Source: JACDAN01 sp963847235 (GTDB lineage: Bacteria > Actinomycetota > Thermoleophilia > Gaiellales > Gaiellaceae). Taken from it: 64,000 bases of DNA. This document shows, piece after piece, positions 33,905-44,478 of the stretch (position 1 is the stretch's first letter; every line of letters begins with the position of its first letter). A program made the translations under genes and the position numbers. Under the pieces are notes generated by a model. The model was given only the letters and a program-made list of their open reading frames with translations. It ran no database searches and was not told the DNA's origin. The stretch is taken from contig CAWJYU010000014.1 of NCBI GenBank assembly GCA_963847235.1, positions 62,001-126,000 on the forward strand. Direction: 5' to 3'.

Positions 33905-35234
33905 ATGGCCGACGTCGAGACGCGGACCGAGCTCTGGGGAGGCGAGACGCGCAAGGCGGTTGCCAACTTCACTGTCTCCGGCGAGCCGATTCCGGCGCCC
34001 GTGGCGCGGTGGCTGGGCAGGATCAAAGGCGCCGCAGCCCGCGTGAACGCCGAGCTCGGCCTGCTGGACACGGACAAGGCCGAGCGCATCGCCGCCGCCG
34101 CTGAGCGTGTCGCCGCCGGGGAGCTCGACGACCAGTTCCCGATCGACGTCTTCCAGACCGGCTCCGGCACCTCCTCGAACATGAACGCCAACGAGGTGCT
34201 GGCGGCGCTGGCCGGCGAGGACGTCCACCCGAACGACGACGTGAACATGGGCCAGTCGTCCAACGACGTCTTCCCGTCAGCCGTCCACCTCGCGGCGCTG
34301 GAGCAGCTCACGCACGACCTCCTGCCGGCGCTCGACGCGCCTCGCCGAGTCCCTCCAGCGCAAGGCGAGCGAGTTCGACGACGTCGTGAAGTCGGGCCGG
34401 ACGCACCTGATGGACGCCGTGCCCGTGACGCTCGGCCAGGAGTTCTCGGGCTACGCGGCGCAGGTCCGCCAGGGCGCGGCCCGCGTGCGGGACACGCTCG
34501 AGCGCGTCGGCCAGATCCCGTTGGGCGGAACCGCGGTCGGCACCGGGATGAACACCCACCCGGAGTTCGCAGAGCGCGTGCGCCGCCTCCTCACCGAGGA
34601 GACCGGCCTGCCCGTCGGCCCGCCCGCCGATCCTTTCGAGGCACAGGGGGCGCGGGACGCGCTCGTCGAGGCCTCCGGCGCCCTCAAGACGGTCGCCGTC
34701 TCGCTGACGAAGATCGCCAACGACCTGCGGCTCCTCGGCTCCGGCCCGCGTGCCGGCCTCGCCGAGATCATGCTGCCGGAGCTCCAGAAGGGCAGCTCGA
34801 TCATGCCCGGGAAGGTCAACCCGGTCATCCCGGAGGTCGTGACCCAGGTGTCGGCCCAGGTGATCGGCAACGACACGGCCATCACCGTCGGAGGGATGCA
34901 GGGACACCTCGAGCTGAACGTCTTCGTCCCGCTGCTCGCCCGCAACCTGCTCGACTCGATCCGCCTGCTCGCCGCCGCCTCACGCCTCTTCGCGGAGAAG
35001 TGCGTGGACGGGATCGAGGCCAATCGCGAGAACGCCGAGCGCTACGCCGAGCTGACGCTGTCCGCGGCCACGGCGCTGAACCCGTACATCGGTTACGACA
35101 AGGCCACGGAGATCGTCAACACGGCCGCATCGACCGGCCGCCCGCTCCGTGATGTCGCCCGTGAGGCCGGCGTCGACGAGGAGACGCTGGACAAGGCGCT
35201 CGACTATCGGGCGATGGCGAAACCGAATCGGTAG
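33905..35234 (+). CDS. fumC: Fumarate hydratase, class II (apparent +1 frameshift)
   Basis: About 442 residues after correction. The first ~143 codons hold TGSGTSSNMNANEV and NMGQSSNDVFPSA. Near 34340, after LLPALDA, one surplus C shifts the frame; without it the protein reads LAESLQRKASEFDDVVKSGRTHLMDAVPVTLGQEF (shown only in parts: SGRTHLMDAVPVTLGQE), then KGSSIMPGKVNPVIPE, the class II signature. It converts fumarate to malate in the TCA cycle. As a conserved central-metabolism gene it is unlikely to be a pseudogene, so the frameshift is probably a sequence error. No second fumarase lies in the window. Confidence 0.88.
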
Positions 35235-35340
35235 TCCCTCGCGCCAGGGGTCGCTCGGCGCCGGCTCCAGGCCTTGACCGAATACCCGAAGGAATATCGT
35301 CGCCTATATCCAGGGCCGACCAAAGGCACCAGATTTCCGT

Positions 35341-35368
35341 TTGACATTTCGGGATCGATATCTAAGAT
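35341..35368 (+). promoter_or_regulatory. Sigma-70-like promoter of the M6 protease gene
   Basis: TTGACA (35341-35346), 16-bp spacer, TAAGAT (35363-35368). The spacer ends in GATATC (35357-35362), a hexamer that recurs before other genes of this locus. The 204-bp gap before 35439 is markedly AT-richer than its surroundings. Confidence 0.65.
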
Positions 35369-35438
35369 CGACCCCGTTCGAGACGCCGGCGAGGACCCGG
35401 CGATCTCAGACACGTGTACCCAATTGGGGAGGGGAGCA

Positions 35439-37816
35439 TTGTCAGCATCGAAGAGACCGCTCGTCGGCCGGTGGGCCGGTCGGCGCGCGGCGACTCTGGC
35501 CGTCCTTGCCCTCGCCGTTCTCGGAGTCGTCACGGTTGGCGCCTCCGGAGCGGCCGGGAATAGCGAGGACCTGAAGGCAAAGCGAGGCGGCGGCCTGATC
35601 GACGTCGGCTCGGACCTCTACGGCGGCCGCGTGCCGTACGCGAGGCCCGACGGCAAGGTCGTCGACCTGAAGATCAAGAGGAAGGCGCTCAACAAGGCGC
35701 TGCGGAAGAAGCTGCTCCGCCGCGCCGGCATCAAGCTGATGAACCACCCGGCGACGATCGGCGAGGAGCGGGTCTGGTTCGCCCTCGACGACACGCTCGG
35801 CTTCTACCGGAAGCGCTTCACGCTCCGGGCGAGGCGGGACAACATCGAGGTCTGGGTTGCGAGCCCGGTGGCGCGTGCCCTGCCAGGCGGAACCGCGACG
35901 GGTCTCGACTTCCTCGCCGGCGACTGCCGGAACGGCGTTCGCACGACGATCACGGACGCCCAGGTGAACTACCTCGCACAGCAGTTCGACGACGTGATGC
36001 TTCCGATCGAGTCGGATGTCTTCAGCGTCGCTCCGGACCGCGACGGCAGTCACTTCACGCCGGGCAGTGCGGGAGCGCCGCTGGAGGGCTTCACGGCCGA
36101 TCCGACGGGTGACGGCGACGACGTCGTGGCGCTCATCGACAACGTTCGGGACGAGAACTTCTACAACCTGAACAACACGCAGAGCCTCACGCGGATCGCC
36201 GGCTTCTTCTCGTCCGGCCTGAACGAGCTCTTCGACCGGAACATCATGACCATCGACGCGTTCGACTGGCTCCACCTGACCGGTGCAGACCCGCCGCACG
36301 CGCCGTCGTCCGACCCGTGCACGAACGCCGTCGGTCGGCCCTTCCTGTACGAGGGCGTCTTCGCCCACGAGTACCAGCATCTCCTCGAGTACTACGAGAA
36401 CGGCGCGGAGCTCAGCTGGATCAACGAGGGCCTCTCCGACTGGGCGCAGACGGTGACCGGCTATGTCCAGCCGTCCCGCCCCGTCACGGTCAAGGGCTTC
36501 GACAACCATGTCCAGTGCTTCCTCGGCTGGCTGCGGCAGTCGTCGGCCTTCAACCCGATCCCGCGAGAAGCAAGCGGGCCGGAGAACTCGCTGACGCTCT
36601 GGGGCGACCAGGGCGACGCCGAGATCCTCTGCGACTACGGGGCGGCGTACACGATGATGGAGTACCTCCACGGGCAGTTCGGGACGAACTTCATGACCCG
36701 GCTGCACCGTGAAGACGCCATCGGGCTCGCGGGCCTCGACGTCGTCCTCGACCAGGCCGGTTCCACCCGAGACTCGCGACGACGATCATCCACAACTGGG
36801 CAGCGATGGTCGCCATCGACGGCCTGCTCGACCGCGGCAGGAACCTGCAGGGCGGTCGCAAGTCGCAGTACCAGACGCCGACTCTGGACGCGACGATCGA
36901 CTGGAACAACCCGCACGCGTTCGCGACCCCGGGTGCTCCGCCAAACGGCTCGGACTACATCCGGCTCCGTGACGGGAGCGGCCCGATCGGTGTCAAGGAC
37001 ATCGGCTCACTCCAGTTCAACGGTGCGGCAACGCACACGCCGCGACCGCACGACTGGACGGTCGATCCCAACCCGCCCGGGGCGGCCGGCGACCCGGCGC
37101 TCTACTCGGGCACGGGCGACAACCGCGACGAGGCGATCGTGCGCTCCGTTGCTGTTCCGACGGGCGCGGGCGCGAGCCTGACGTTCAACGCGCGCTGGAA
37201 CCTCGAAGAGGATGCCGGCGGTCCGTGGGACTTCGGCTACGTCCAGATCTCGAGGGACGGCGGTGAGACGTACCAGAGCCTCACCTGCACCGACACCCGC
37301 ACGGATCACAACCCCGGCGCCATCCCTGCCGTGGTCGCGAACCTGCCGGGCTTCAGCGGTGACTCGGCCGGGTTCCGTCCGCAGACCTGCAGCCTGGCGA
37401 CCTATGCCGGCCAGACGGTTCTGCTTTCGTTCCGAGCGATCAACGACCCGTCCGTGCAGGGCACCGATCCGAACACGCCGGCCGGCTTCTGGGTCGACGA
37501 TGTGGCGATCGGCGGCACGGCGATCTCGGACGGCTCCAGCCTCTCCGGCTGGCAGTCCCCGACTGAGATCAACCCGATCGAGGTGAACGGGTTCACCGTG
37601 CAGCTCGTGGCCTGGAAGACCCAGGGCTCGAGCCCCGTGGCGATCACGCGCTTGCGTCTGAACGGCAACTTCGACGCAACGGTGACGGGACAGTCGCTCC
37701 AGAAGGTCCTCGGCGGCGTGAGGGCCGACTTCGTCGGTGCGATCGTCACCTACGACGAGCCGACAGAGACGATCGGCGACTACGCGCCGTACTCGCTGAC
37801 CGTGACTCGGAAGTAA
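35439..37816 (+). CDS. Secreted M6-like (immune inhibitor A) metalloprotease, apparent frameshift
   Basis: TTG 35439 follows GGGGAGGGGA. The N-terminal signal sequence (RRAATLAVLALAVLGVVTVGASGAAG) is followed by a ~250-residue proregion/beta part, then the zinc motif HEYQH at residues 310-314 with a downstream acidic ligand region (WINEGLSDWAQ). Near 36770 the frame shifts and continues as TTIIHNWAAMVAIDGLLDRG. The C-terminal ~300 residues are a beta-sandwich with DFGYVQISRDGGETYQSL and GFWVDDVAIGG, typical of InhA/M6 adhesion domains. It probably degrades extracellular protein. It is the first gene of the secreted-protein array and ends in the shared terminator. Confidence 0.72.
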
Positions 37817-37840
37817 GCGACCGTCGCATCCGCTCCATGG

Positions 37841-37864
37841 AAGGGCCGCCTCCGGGCGGCCCTT
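37841..37864 (+). terminator. GGGCCGCC-type terminator 1
   Basis: AAGGGCCGCC-TCCG-GGCGGCCCTT followed by TCC; a 10-bp GC stem with a UNCG-type tetraloop. Nearly the same hairpin follows most other genes of this locus. Confidence 0.8.
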
Positions 37865-37892
37865 TCCGTCCTGATATCACGGGCGAGTCGGC

Positions 37893-37935
37893 TTGACATC
37901 AGCGGGCATCGCTTGTAAATAGGAACCTCTATTTA
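37893..37935 (+). promoter_or_regulatory. Promoter plus operator-like palindrome of the first propeller gene
   Basis: TTGACA (37893-37898), exact 17-bp spacer, TAAATA (37916-37921). The -10 is the left arm of a palindrome TAAATAG-GAACCT-CTATTTA (37916-37935), placing a likely repressor site over the start of transcription. A GATATC lies upstream at 37873-37878. Confidence 0.65.
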
Positions 37936-37991
37936 GGTTGCGATCCGCCGCGAGGGTCGGGCGTGACCTCCATTCGAGACAGGGGAGAGGC

Positions 37992-40976
37992 ATGCGAAGA
38001 AAGACTCTCGGCCTGATCGCCGTTTCGGCGCTGGTGCTCGTCGCCATCGCTGTGGCCGGCGCGATGGCCCTCTCGCCGGCGAGCACGCAATCGGGCGCGC
38101 GAGCGGGCAAGGAACTGCCGTATCCGTCGGCCAGCCAGCGGATGACGCTGGGCGTGCCGCTCCCGGTTGCGCGGGAGAAGGTCGCAGGCGGACGCGAAGC
38201 ATTTCTCGAGGGCATTGCGCACTCGCAGCAGGCGTACGCCGATCTCGCCATTCCGCACAAGACTGTTGCGACCGCGCAGCTCCAGGGCGCTCTCTCGGCG
38301 ATGCGACGGCACGACGACGAGAACGACGACGTTCGGGGCCGGCGCTGGGAAGAGGTCGGGCCATTCACCCTCGACGTCGCGACCGAGGCCACACAGAACG
38401 CCGGCCTGCCGACCGAGTGGTCGGGTCGCCAGACCGCGATCGAGATCGATCCGAAGTGCAACACGCGAGACTGCCGGATCTACATCGGTGCGGCCGGCGG
38501 AGGCGTCTGGCGCACGGACGACGCGCTCGACCGCAATCCGCGCTGGAAGCCGCTCGAGCGCGGGCTGCCCACGACGTCGATCGGCGACCTCGCCATCGAC
38601 CCGCACGACAAGAGCGGCCGGACGATCTATGTCGGCACCGGCGAGCCCAGCGGCTCGAGCGACAGCGAGGCCGGCCTCGGCCTCTACAAGTCGACGGACC
38701 GCGGACAGCATTGGCAGCTCGTCCCGGGGAGCTTCGCGGTCGCCAAAGACCGCGGCATCGGCGAGGTCGTGATCGACCCGCGGAACCGGAATCACATCTG
38801 GCTGGGGACGACGGTCGCTCGTCACGGCTCCTCCGGAACGAACGGCGGGCGGTTCACGCCCCCGGGCGCTCCGACCATCGGTCTCTACGAGTCGACCGAC
38901 GGCGGGGAGAGCTTCCAGCTCCGCTTCAATCTGCCGCAAGACGCCGTCAATCCGAACTCGCCGAACGGCAGCGACTTCTTCAAGGGCGGCGTCACCGACA
39001 TCGAGTACGACCCCGCCGACCCGACGACCTTCTACTTCACGATGTTCGACTACGGCGTCTTCAGGGCGAGCGGCAACGGCGCCACGATCCAGAACATCTA
39101 TGCGGGAGCGGGCCCCGACCCGGCCCTCGTTGGCATCCGGTACGAGGTCGCGGCGGCCAAGCTCTCAAACGGGAAGACCCGGCTCTACGTCCACGACGGA
39201 CGAAACGAGGTCGACGCGAATCAGGACTTCAAGGCCGAGGACGGATCTCGCGTCCTCCGTACCGACGACGCTCGAGGTGCCGCGACGTTCCAGATGCTCA
39301 CGAGCACCGTCGACGGGACGCCGGGCTACAGCTCGATGGCGATCTGCGGTGCACAGTGCAGCTACGACATGCCGATCGCGGTGTCGCCCAAAGATCCGGA
39401 CGTCGTGATGATCGGCGGCAACACGCGCTACGGAGAGCTCCCGCCGTACTTCGGCGCCGACCGCTCGAACGGTCGAAACATCATGCTCTCGCGGAACGCG
39501 GGAGTGCTCTTCACGGACATGTCCGGTGAGCCGAAGGACCCTGACGAGCAGAACCACCCGGACGTCCAGACGCTCGCCTTCCACCCGACGAACCCGAACA
39601 TCCTGTTCATCGGCTCTGACGGCGGCATCGTCCGGACGAGCGGTCGCTTCGTCAACGACTCGGCGGACTGTGACGAGCCCAGTCGGAACCTGTCGGGTGT
39701 CGACCTCGTCGACTGCCGGATGTGGCTCTCACACATCCCGACCGACCTGATCACCATGAACTCCGGGCTGAGGACGCTTCAGTTCCAGGACCTGACTCCG
39801 AACCCGAACGACCCACTGCGTGACGTCATCGGCGGCACGCAGGACAACGGCACGCTGGGCTATTCGGGCGGCGACACGTGGCTGAACTTCGTCTCCGGCG
39901 ATGGCGGCCAGGCCGGGATCGACTCCAAGGCCAGCGTCGACAACGACATCCACTACCACACGTACCAGGCCCAGCAGGGCGATGTGAACTACCGCGGGAC
40001 CGACCCGCAGTGGTGGTCGTTCATCTTCGATCCGATGCTCTTCTCGGCCGAGGCGTCGTCGTTCTACACGCCGTTCGCGGCCGACCCGGTCATCAGCAAG
40101 ACGGCTTTCCACGGCTCGGAGAGCGTCTGGCGCACGCAGAACGCCGGCGGTGACAAGGACTTCCTCGAGAACCACTGCTCGCCTCTGGGCGGTCCTCGCA
40201 GCGACCGGCTGAACACCGGCGTCGACTCGGGGTGCGGCGATTTCGAGATGATCGGGCCGAACATCAGCGCCGGTGTCGACACCCCGGCGGACAAGGGCGG
40301 GCCGCCGGGCTTTGCCGTCAGCTACGTGGTCGCGATCGAGCGGGCGAAGACGAACACCGGCACGCTCTGGGCGACGACCCGACGCGGCCGTGTCTTCATC
40401 ACGAAGAACGCCCAGGCGAACGATCCGGCGTTCCAGGTCACGCAGCCCGGCGGCGGTGGCCTGAACGAGCGCCAGACCGACGTGCTCTTCACCCGGCTCG
40501 ACACGGCGGCACAGCCGCGTCGGTTCCCGAGCGGGATCTCGGTTGACCCGCGCGATCCGACGGGGAACACCGCCTACATCTCGTTCTCCGGTTACAACGC
40601 CTATACGCCCGGGCAGCCCGGCCACGTGTTCAAGGTCGTGTTCCAACCGGGGCCGACACCGGGCACCGGGACGGCGACGTGGACGGACCTGAGCTTCGAT
40701 CTGGGCGACCTGCCGATCACCGATGTCGAGGTCGATGCACCGACTGGTGATCTGTACGTGTCCTACGACTGGGGCGTCCTCCGGCTTCCGGCCGGCGGCA
40801 CATCGTGGGTCGATGCGAGTCGCGGCCTGCCGAAGGTTGCGACCTACGAGCTGTCCCAGGCGAACATCCCCGGGACTTCGAAGCGCGTCATCTATGCGGC
40901 CACGCATGGTCGCGGAGGCTTCCGCCTGATCCTCGGCGGTGGAGGTGGCGGGGATGACGATGACGACGACGACTAG
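37992..40976 (+). CDS. Secreted BNR/VPS10-type beta-propeller protein with poly-Asp tail (intact copy)
   Basis: 994 residues, uninterrupted. A signal sequence (LIAVSALVLVAIAVAGAMAL) is followed by a ~100-residue helical propeptide-like part and ~800 residues of repeated blades with Asp-box/BNR motifs (STDRGQHWQLV, STDGGESFQLR, VWRTDDA, TKNAQANDP). This is as in sortilin-like and xyloglucanase (GH74)-like propellers. Six to eight Cys suggest disulfides outside the cell. It ends LILGGGGGG followed by seven Asp. Start ATG 37992 with GGGGAGAGG upstream. It may be a glycan- or protein-binding or -cleaving exoprotein; catalytic residues cannot be assigned. It is the only intact member of its type here. 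Confidence 0.85.
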   Translation: MRRKTLGLIAVSALVLVAIAVAGAMALSPASTQSGARAGKELPYPSASQRMTLGVPLPVAREKVAGGREAFLEGIAHSQQAYADLAIPHKTVATAQLQGALSAMRRHDDENDDVRGRRWEEVGPFTLDVATEATQNAGLPTEWSGRQTAIEIDPKCNTRDCRIYIGAAGGGVWRTDDALDRNPRWKPLERGLPTTSIGDLAIDPHDKSGRTIYVGTGEPSGSSDSEAGLGLYKSTDRGQHWQLVPGSFAVAKDRGIGEVVIDPRNRNHIWLGTTVARHGSSGTNGGRFTPPGAPTIGLYESTDGGESFQLRFNLPQDAVNPNSPNGSDFFKGGVTDIEYDPADPTTFYFTMFDYGVFRASGNGATIQNIYAGAGPDPALVGIRYEVAAAKLSNGKTRLYVHDGRNEVDANQDFKAEDGSRVLRTDDARGAATFQMLTSTVDGTPGYSSMAICGAQCSYDMPIAVSPKDPDVVMIGGNTRYGELPPYFGADRSNGRNIMLSRNAGVLFTDMSGEPKDPDEQNHPDVQTLAFHPTNPNILFIGSDGGIVRTSGRFVNDSADCDEPSRNLSGVDLVDCRMWLSHIPTDLITMNSGLRTLQFQDLTPNPNDPLRDVIGGTQDNGTLGYSGGDTWLNFVSGDGGQAGIDSKASVDNDIHYHTYQAQQGDVNYRGTDPQWWSFIFDPMLFSAEASSFYTPFAADPVISKTAFHGSESVWRTQNAGGDKDFLENHCSPLGGPRSDRLNTGVDSGCGDFEMIGPNISAGVDTPADKGGPPGFAVSYVVAIERAKTNTGTLWATTRRGRVFITKNAQANDPAFQVTQPGGGGLNERQTDVLFTRLDTAAQPRRFPSGISVDPRDPTGNTAYISFSGYNAYTPGQPGHVFKVVFQPGPTPGTGTATWTDLSFDLGDLPITDVEVDAPTGDLYVSYDWGVLRLPAGGTSWVDASRGLPKVATYELSQANIPGTSKRVIYAATHGRGGFRLILGGGGGGDDDDDDD

Positions 40977-41000
40977 GCCCTAAGGCCGCCGGTTCGAAGG

Positions 41001-41024
41001 AAGGGCCGCCCCAGGGCGGCCCTT
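41001..41024. terminator. GGGCCGCC-type terminator 2 (bidirectional)
   Basis: AAGGGCCGCC-CCAG-GGCGGCCCTT lies between the convergent propeller gene (stop 40976) and the small secreted protein gene (stop 41042) and can serve both. Confidence 0.78.
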
Positions 41025-41041
41025 CTCGTTCCGGTCGCGCC

Positions 41042-41383
41042 CTACGGGTGGGGGCAGAGCATGGGCGGCCGCTTCACCATCGCGCGTGAGCCGCGGTTGC
41101 CGACCGCGAGGGCGATGAAACCGGAGCTGCAGCGCGTGAATGACATTCGGAACCGGACGAGGAATCCGCCCTGGCCGTTCGCCACGGTGCGCTTCATGCG
41201 CTTTTGCCCCGCCGCGATGGTGACGGTGACCTGCTCGCCCGGGACGAAGTGCGTCCCCCGAGCGACGAGCGATGCGCCCATGACGACCTGCAGCTTTGCT
41301 CTCTCCGACGCCGCCTGATCGGCTGCGGCGCCCGCCGGAACGAGCGCCAAGACGAGCGCGACGAGTGTGAGCCCGCGCGTCAT
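41042..41383 (-). CDS. Small secreted two-Cys protein (paralogue A)
   Basis: 113 residues from ATG 41383 (GTG 41401 possible). It has a signal peptide (TRGLTLVALVLALVPAGAAA), then a beta-rich domain: GTHFVPGEQVTVTIAAG, GGFLVRFRMSF, and two Cys in TRCSSGFIALAVGNRGSRA and the terminal MLCPHP. It is clearly related to the 53475-53840 product, which has the same AVGSKGSRA and terminal Cys. It looks like a small Ig-like or carbohydrate-binding-like fold. No named family recognised. Confidence 0.65.
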   Translation of the reverse strand: MTRGLTLVALVLALVPAGAAADQAASERAKLQVVMGASLVARGTHFVPGEQVTVTIAAGQKRMKRTVANGQGGFLVRFRMSFTRCSSGFIALAVGNRGSRAMVKRPPMLCPHP

Positions 41384-41438
41384 GCGCCCAGTATGCCGCA
41401 CCCCGGCCGGCTCTGATATTGCGAACCATATTTACGGG

Positions 41439-41465
41439 TTGCAAATGGCCTTTCGGTTGTATAGT
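41439..41465 (+). promoter_or_regulatory. Promoter of sialidase-like propeller 1
   Basis: TTGCAA (41439-41444), 15-bp spacer, TATAGT (41460-41465), with CTGATATT upstream at 41411. The short spacer suggests a factor-dependent promoter. GGGGAGAGC precedes ATG 41505. Confidence 0.5.
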
Positions 41466-41504
41466 CGGGCCGCTTCTCGAGGGAATCGAGAGATAGGGGA
41501 GAGC

Positions 41505-43647
41505 ATGAATCGAGCTCTTGGAGCTTCGATCCTCCTCGCTCTTGCGGCGCTGATGGTGGCGTGGACTACAGCCGCCTCAGGAGCAGAGGATCGTGACGGC
41601 ACGCGCGTGGAGATGTCAGGTGCCGCAGACCTGCGCGATGTCGACCTCGGCACCAACATCACGGAGTGTCCGCAGGCCGGCATGAACACCGAGCCTGAGC
41701 CGCTGGCGAGGATCGAGCGGGACCTCGTCTGGAGGCTGAGTGACCGCGGCGACGACACGCGGGCGAACACCGAGTACGCCTGCTTCCCGCAGAACGAGAC
41801 CACGATCGTGGTCAACCCGACGAACTCGCGGAACATCATCGGGGCGCAGAACGACTACCGGATGGGCGGCGCGTTCAACGGGATCAACGCGTCCACCGAC
41901 GGCGGCCGGCACTGGTACGACCTGATCGGGCCGTTTCCGTCGGTGCCGAACGGCGAGACGTTGGACTCGGCCGGCGACCCGGCGCTGACCTTCGACCGCC
42001 AGGGAACCGCCTACTACGCGAGCATCAACTTCAACCGGGATGACGACTCGAACGGCATCTGGGTCAACCGCTCGACGAACGGCGGCTTTACCTGGAGTCG
42101 GGGCTGTGCGCCGATCGACATCTCGATGCCGCCGAACCCGAACGACGACGTCGCGACCTGCGGCGGGCCCGGCGACCCGCGGTCCGCGGGAGACGGCACG
42201 GTGTCGTGGCAGCCGGACAACGACCGGCTCCTGAACGACAGCGTGCCGTTCGAGGACAAGGAGTACATCGACGCGGGCCCGCGGCCTACCGGCGTGCAGC
42301 CGACGTGCTTCGCGCCCGAGACCAAGACGCCGCTGCCGCCCGGTTCGCCGGGGTGCCCGGCCGAGCGGATCGGGCCGGACCGGGTCTACGTCACCTGGAC
42401 GCGGTTCGATGCGAACTCCCAGATCTGGATGAGCTACTCCGACGATCGCGCTCGCTCCTGGTCGGTCCCGACGGACGATCAGCGGGAGCGCGCGTTCTGC
42501 GACGATCCGGCGGACCTCTGGCGGAGACAACCAGTTCTCGGTGCCGACGGTGAGCCCGAACACGGGCACGTCTACGTCGCCTTCGAGAACTTCAACACGC
42601 CCGACGAGAACCAGTGGGTCGTCGTGCGCTCGAGGAACGGCGGGACGACCTGGGAGGGCCCGTTCTTCATCACGCCGTCCTTCGACGTGAACTTCAGGGC
42701 GACGGCCGGACTGCGCGGCACGCGGGGCCGGGTCCTCGCTGACGAACAGCTGCTTCCGGATTCCTCAGACCGGGGCGATCGTCGTCGACCGGCGCGGACG
42801 GCGCCTTCGCCGACGATCTCTACCTGGTCATGTCCGACAACCGGAACGGGACGCGTGAGAACACGAACACGGACGTGTTCTTCTTCAAGTCGATCGACGG
42901 CGGCTCGAGCTGGATCGGGCCGACTCGCGTGAACAACGACGCCTCCAACGCGCCCGCGAATCGCGACTGCGGCCGTGGAGGCCAGCCGGCGTGCCCGCCG
43001 ACGACACTGGCGAGCGCGACCGGAAACGACCAGTGGTGGCCGTGGATCGACATCTCCGACCGCGGCGACCTCAACGTCAAGATGCTCGACCGACGTCTGG
43101 ACACGAACTCGGTCGCCCACGAGTGGCCGACGAGCCGCCAGCGGCCGGGCAACTACCTCGTCTGGACGTGGGCGGCGCAATGCCGCGTGAGCTCCTCGAT
43201 CGCTCGACGGCAGGACAGCGGATGTGTCGCCGCGGCGCGGCGGTGATTCCGCAGCCGACGGGGCCGATCGACCCGTCCGGGCCGCAACCGGGCGCAGGCC
43301 CGACGTTCACGGATCCGTTCCGGAACTTCAAGGTCTCGGACGTTCCGTCGAACTACGACTACTGCTTCCGCGCGGGCATCTTCTGCGGCGACTACGAGTC
43401 GATCGCGGTCGACAGCCACGGCAATGACGCCAACGCGGACGTGCTGTTCACGGATGCGCGAAACGGGCGCTCGTCCGGCGGGCCGGCCGGCGGGACGACA
43501 TTCCCGTCGCAACCCGGCCGGAACCCGATCGTGCGAGCAGTCGGATGCGTTCTTCGACAGCTTCGACGCCCGCAACGGCGGCAGGGCGGCTCCGCGGGGA
43601 ACATCACGCCGTTCCTCGTCACGCCCTGTCCCGGTGACGACGACTAG
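41505..43647 (+). CDS. Secreted sialidase-like BNR protein 1, several frameshifts
   Basis: It has a signal peptide (LGASILLALAALMVAWTTAA), then NITECPQAGMNTEPEPLARIERDLVW, CFPQNETTIVVNPTNSRNIIGAQNDY (paralogous to the 44539 gene), and repeated blades with NRSTNGGFTWSR, SRNGGTTWEGPFF and DGGSSWIGPTRVN Asp-box motifs. The frame changes at about 42700-42830, 43180, 43540 and 43600; following homology gives a continuous protein ending FLVTPCPGDDD. The net length change is +1. It is probably a secreted glycan-active or glycan-binding propeller. Either a damaged gene or sequence error; the mid-portion is otherwise well conserved. Confidence 0.65.
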
Positions 43648-43672
43648 GTCCATGCAGATCGCCTGAGAACGG

Positions 43673-43696
43673 AAGGGCCGCCTTCGGGCGGCCCTT
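43673..43696 (+). terminator. GGGCCGCC-type terminator 3
   Basis: AAGGGCCGCC-TTCG-GGCGGCCCTT followed by CCTTT; a classic UUCG tetraloop hairpin after the first sialidase-like gene. Confidence 0.82.
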
Positions 43697-43714
43697 CCTT
43701 TAGCCTGCCGCGCC

Positions 43715-44284
43715 ATGCGCCTCCTCGTCTTGGCCTCGATCCTCCTCCTGGTCGGCTGCAGCGTCGGCGGTGACGGCGGAGCTTCCATCGAGCAGGCCGA
43801 GCTGGAGGGCCTCGTCCTGCAGCCGGAGGATCTCTCGGCGGCTTTCAGCCAGTTCGACGAAGGACGCCAGGGGATTGTCGACCGGCCCGCCGGCGAACGG
43901 AGCGACCCGTCTCGGTTCGAGCGCATCGACGGGTGGAAGTCCCGCTTCCGGCGAGCCGGATCGGTCCGGACAAGCGGTCCGCTCGTGATCGCCTCGCTCG
44001 CCGATCTGTTCGAGTCAACGGACGGGGCGAAGGATGACCTAGAGGCGATCGAGCAGGGCGGCTTCGATGCACTCGACGATCCTGAGCTCGGCGACGAGGC
44101 TCGCGCGTGGGAAAGCCTCCAGGGTGGCGGGGCCGGCGGCGTCCGGTATTACCTGATCGCGTGGCGCGAGGAGAACGCCACCGCCTCGCTCCTCGTCAGC
44201 GGATTCGAGGGCCGGCTCACCTTCGAGGACGCCCTCGGCCTCGCCCGGAAGCAAGCTCAGCGGATGTCCAGAGCCGCCGCCTAG
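43715..44284 (+). CDS. Lipoprotein of unknown function
   Basis: 189 residues. A short signal peptide ends in the lipobox LLLVGC, so the mature protein would be lipid-anchored at Cys15. The rest is acidic and alpha/beta (LVLQPEDLSAAFSQFDEG, GPLVIASLADLFESTDGAKDDLEAIEQGGFDAL, YYLIAWREENATASLLVSG), reminiscent of small solute- or heme-related lipoproteins, but no family is recognised. TAGCCT at 43701-43706 ends 8 nt before the ATG, so it is probably leaderless. It lies between two sialidase-like genes and abuts a 3' remnant of a third. Confidence 0.7.
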   Translation: MRLLVLASILLLVGCSVGGDGGASIEQAELEGLVLQPEDLSAAFSQFDEGRQGIVDRPAGERSDPSRFERIDGWKSRFRRAGSVRTSGPLVIASLADLFESTDGAKDDLEAIEQGGFDALDDPELGDEARAWESLQGGGAGGVRYYLIAWREENATASLLVSGFEGRLTFEDALGLARKQAQRMSRAAA

Positions 44285-44419
44285 TTCGGTGGGCAGAAGG
44301 GCGGACGGGTTCGTCGATGAGTACTTGAGCTTGGGCGCCGACGCCGGCCAGAAGCAGGCGAAGCCCGAGGACTCGATGTTCCTCGTCACCCCTGTCCGGC
44401 GGACGCGACCGCTCCGTAG
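44285..44419 (+). pseudogene. 3' remnant of a third sialidase-like BNR gene
   Basis: Translation gives RADGFVDEYLSLGADAG then KPEDSMFLVTP, which aligns with QADMFLDFFNPL ... EENAFLVTPCPGDDD at the end of the 44539-46730 product. One base shift then gives CPADATAP and a TAG (44417-44419). The normal terminator follows at 44443. Nothing of the 5' part remains, so this is a truncated duplicate fused to the end of the lipoprotein gene. Confidence 0.6.
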
Positions 44420-44442
44420 CGCCGGACGCAATCGCAAAGCCG

Positions 44443-44468
44443 CGAGGGCCGCCTTCGGGCGGCCCTCG
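44443..44468 (+). terminator. GGGCCGCC-type terminator 4
   Basis: CGAGGGCCGCC-TTCG-GGCGGCCCTCG followed by TCGTCTTTCC. It serves the lipoprotein gene and the remnant. Confidence 0.8.
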
Positions 44469-44478
44469 TCGTCTTTCC

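Noticed and set aside
39729..40907. Long antisense ORF (392 codons) opposite propeller copy 1, and similar antisense ORFs across the nuo and propeller regions
   Set aside because: High third-position GC keeps antisense frames open; they are Arg/Pro/Asp-rich with no domains.
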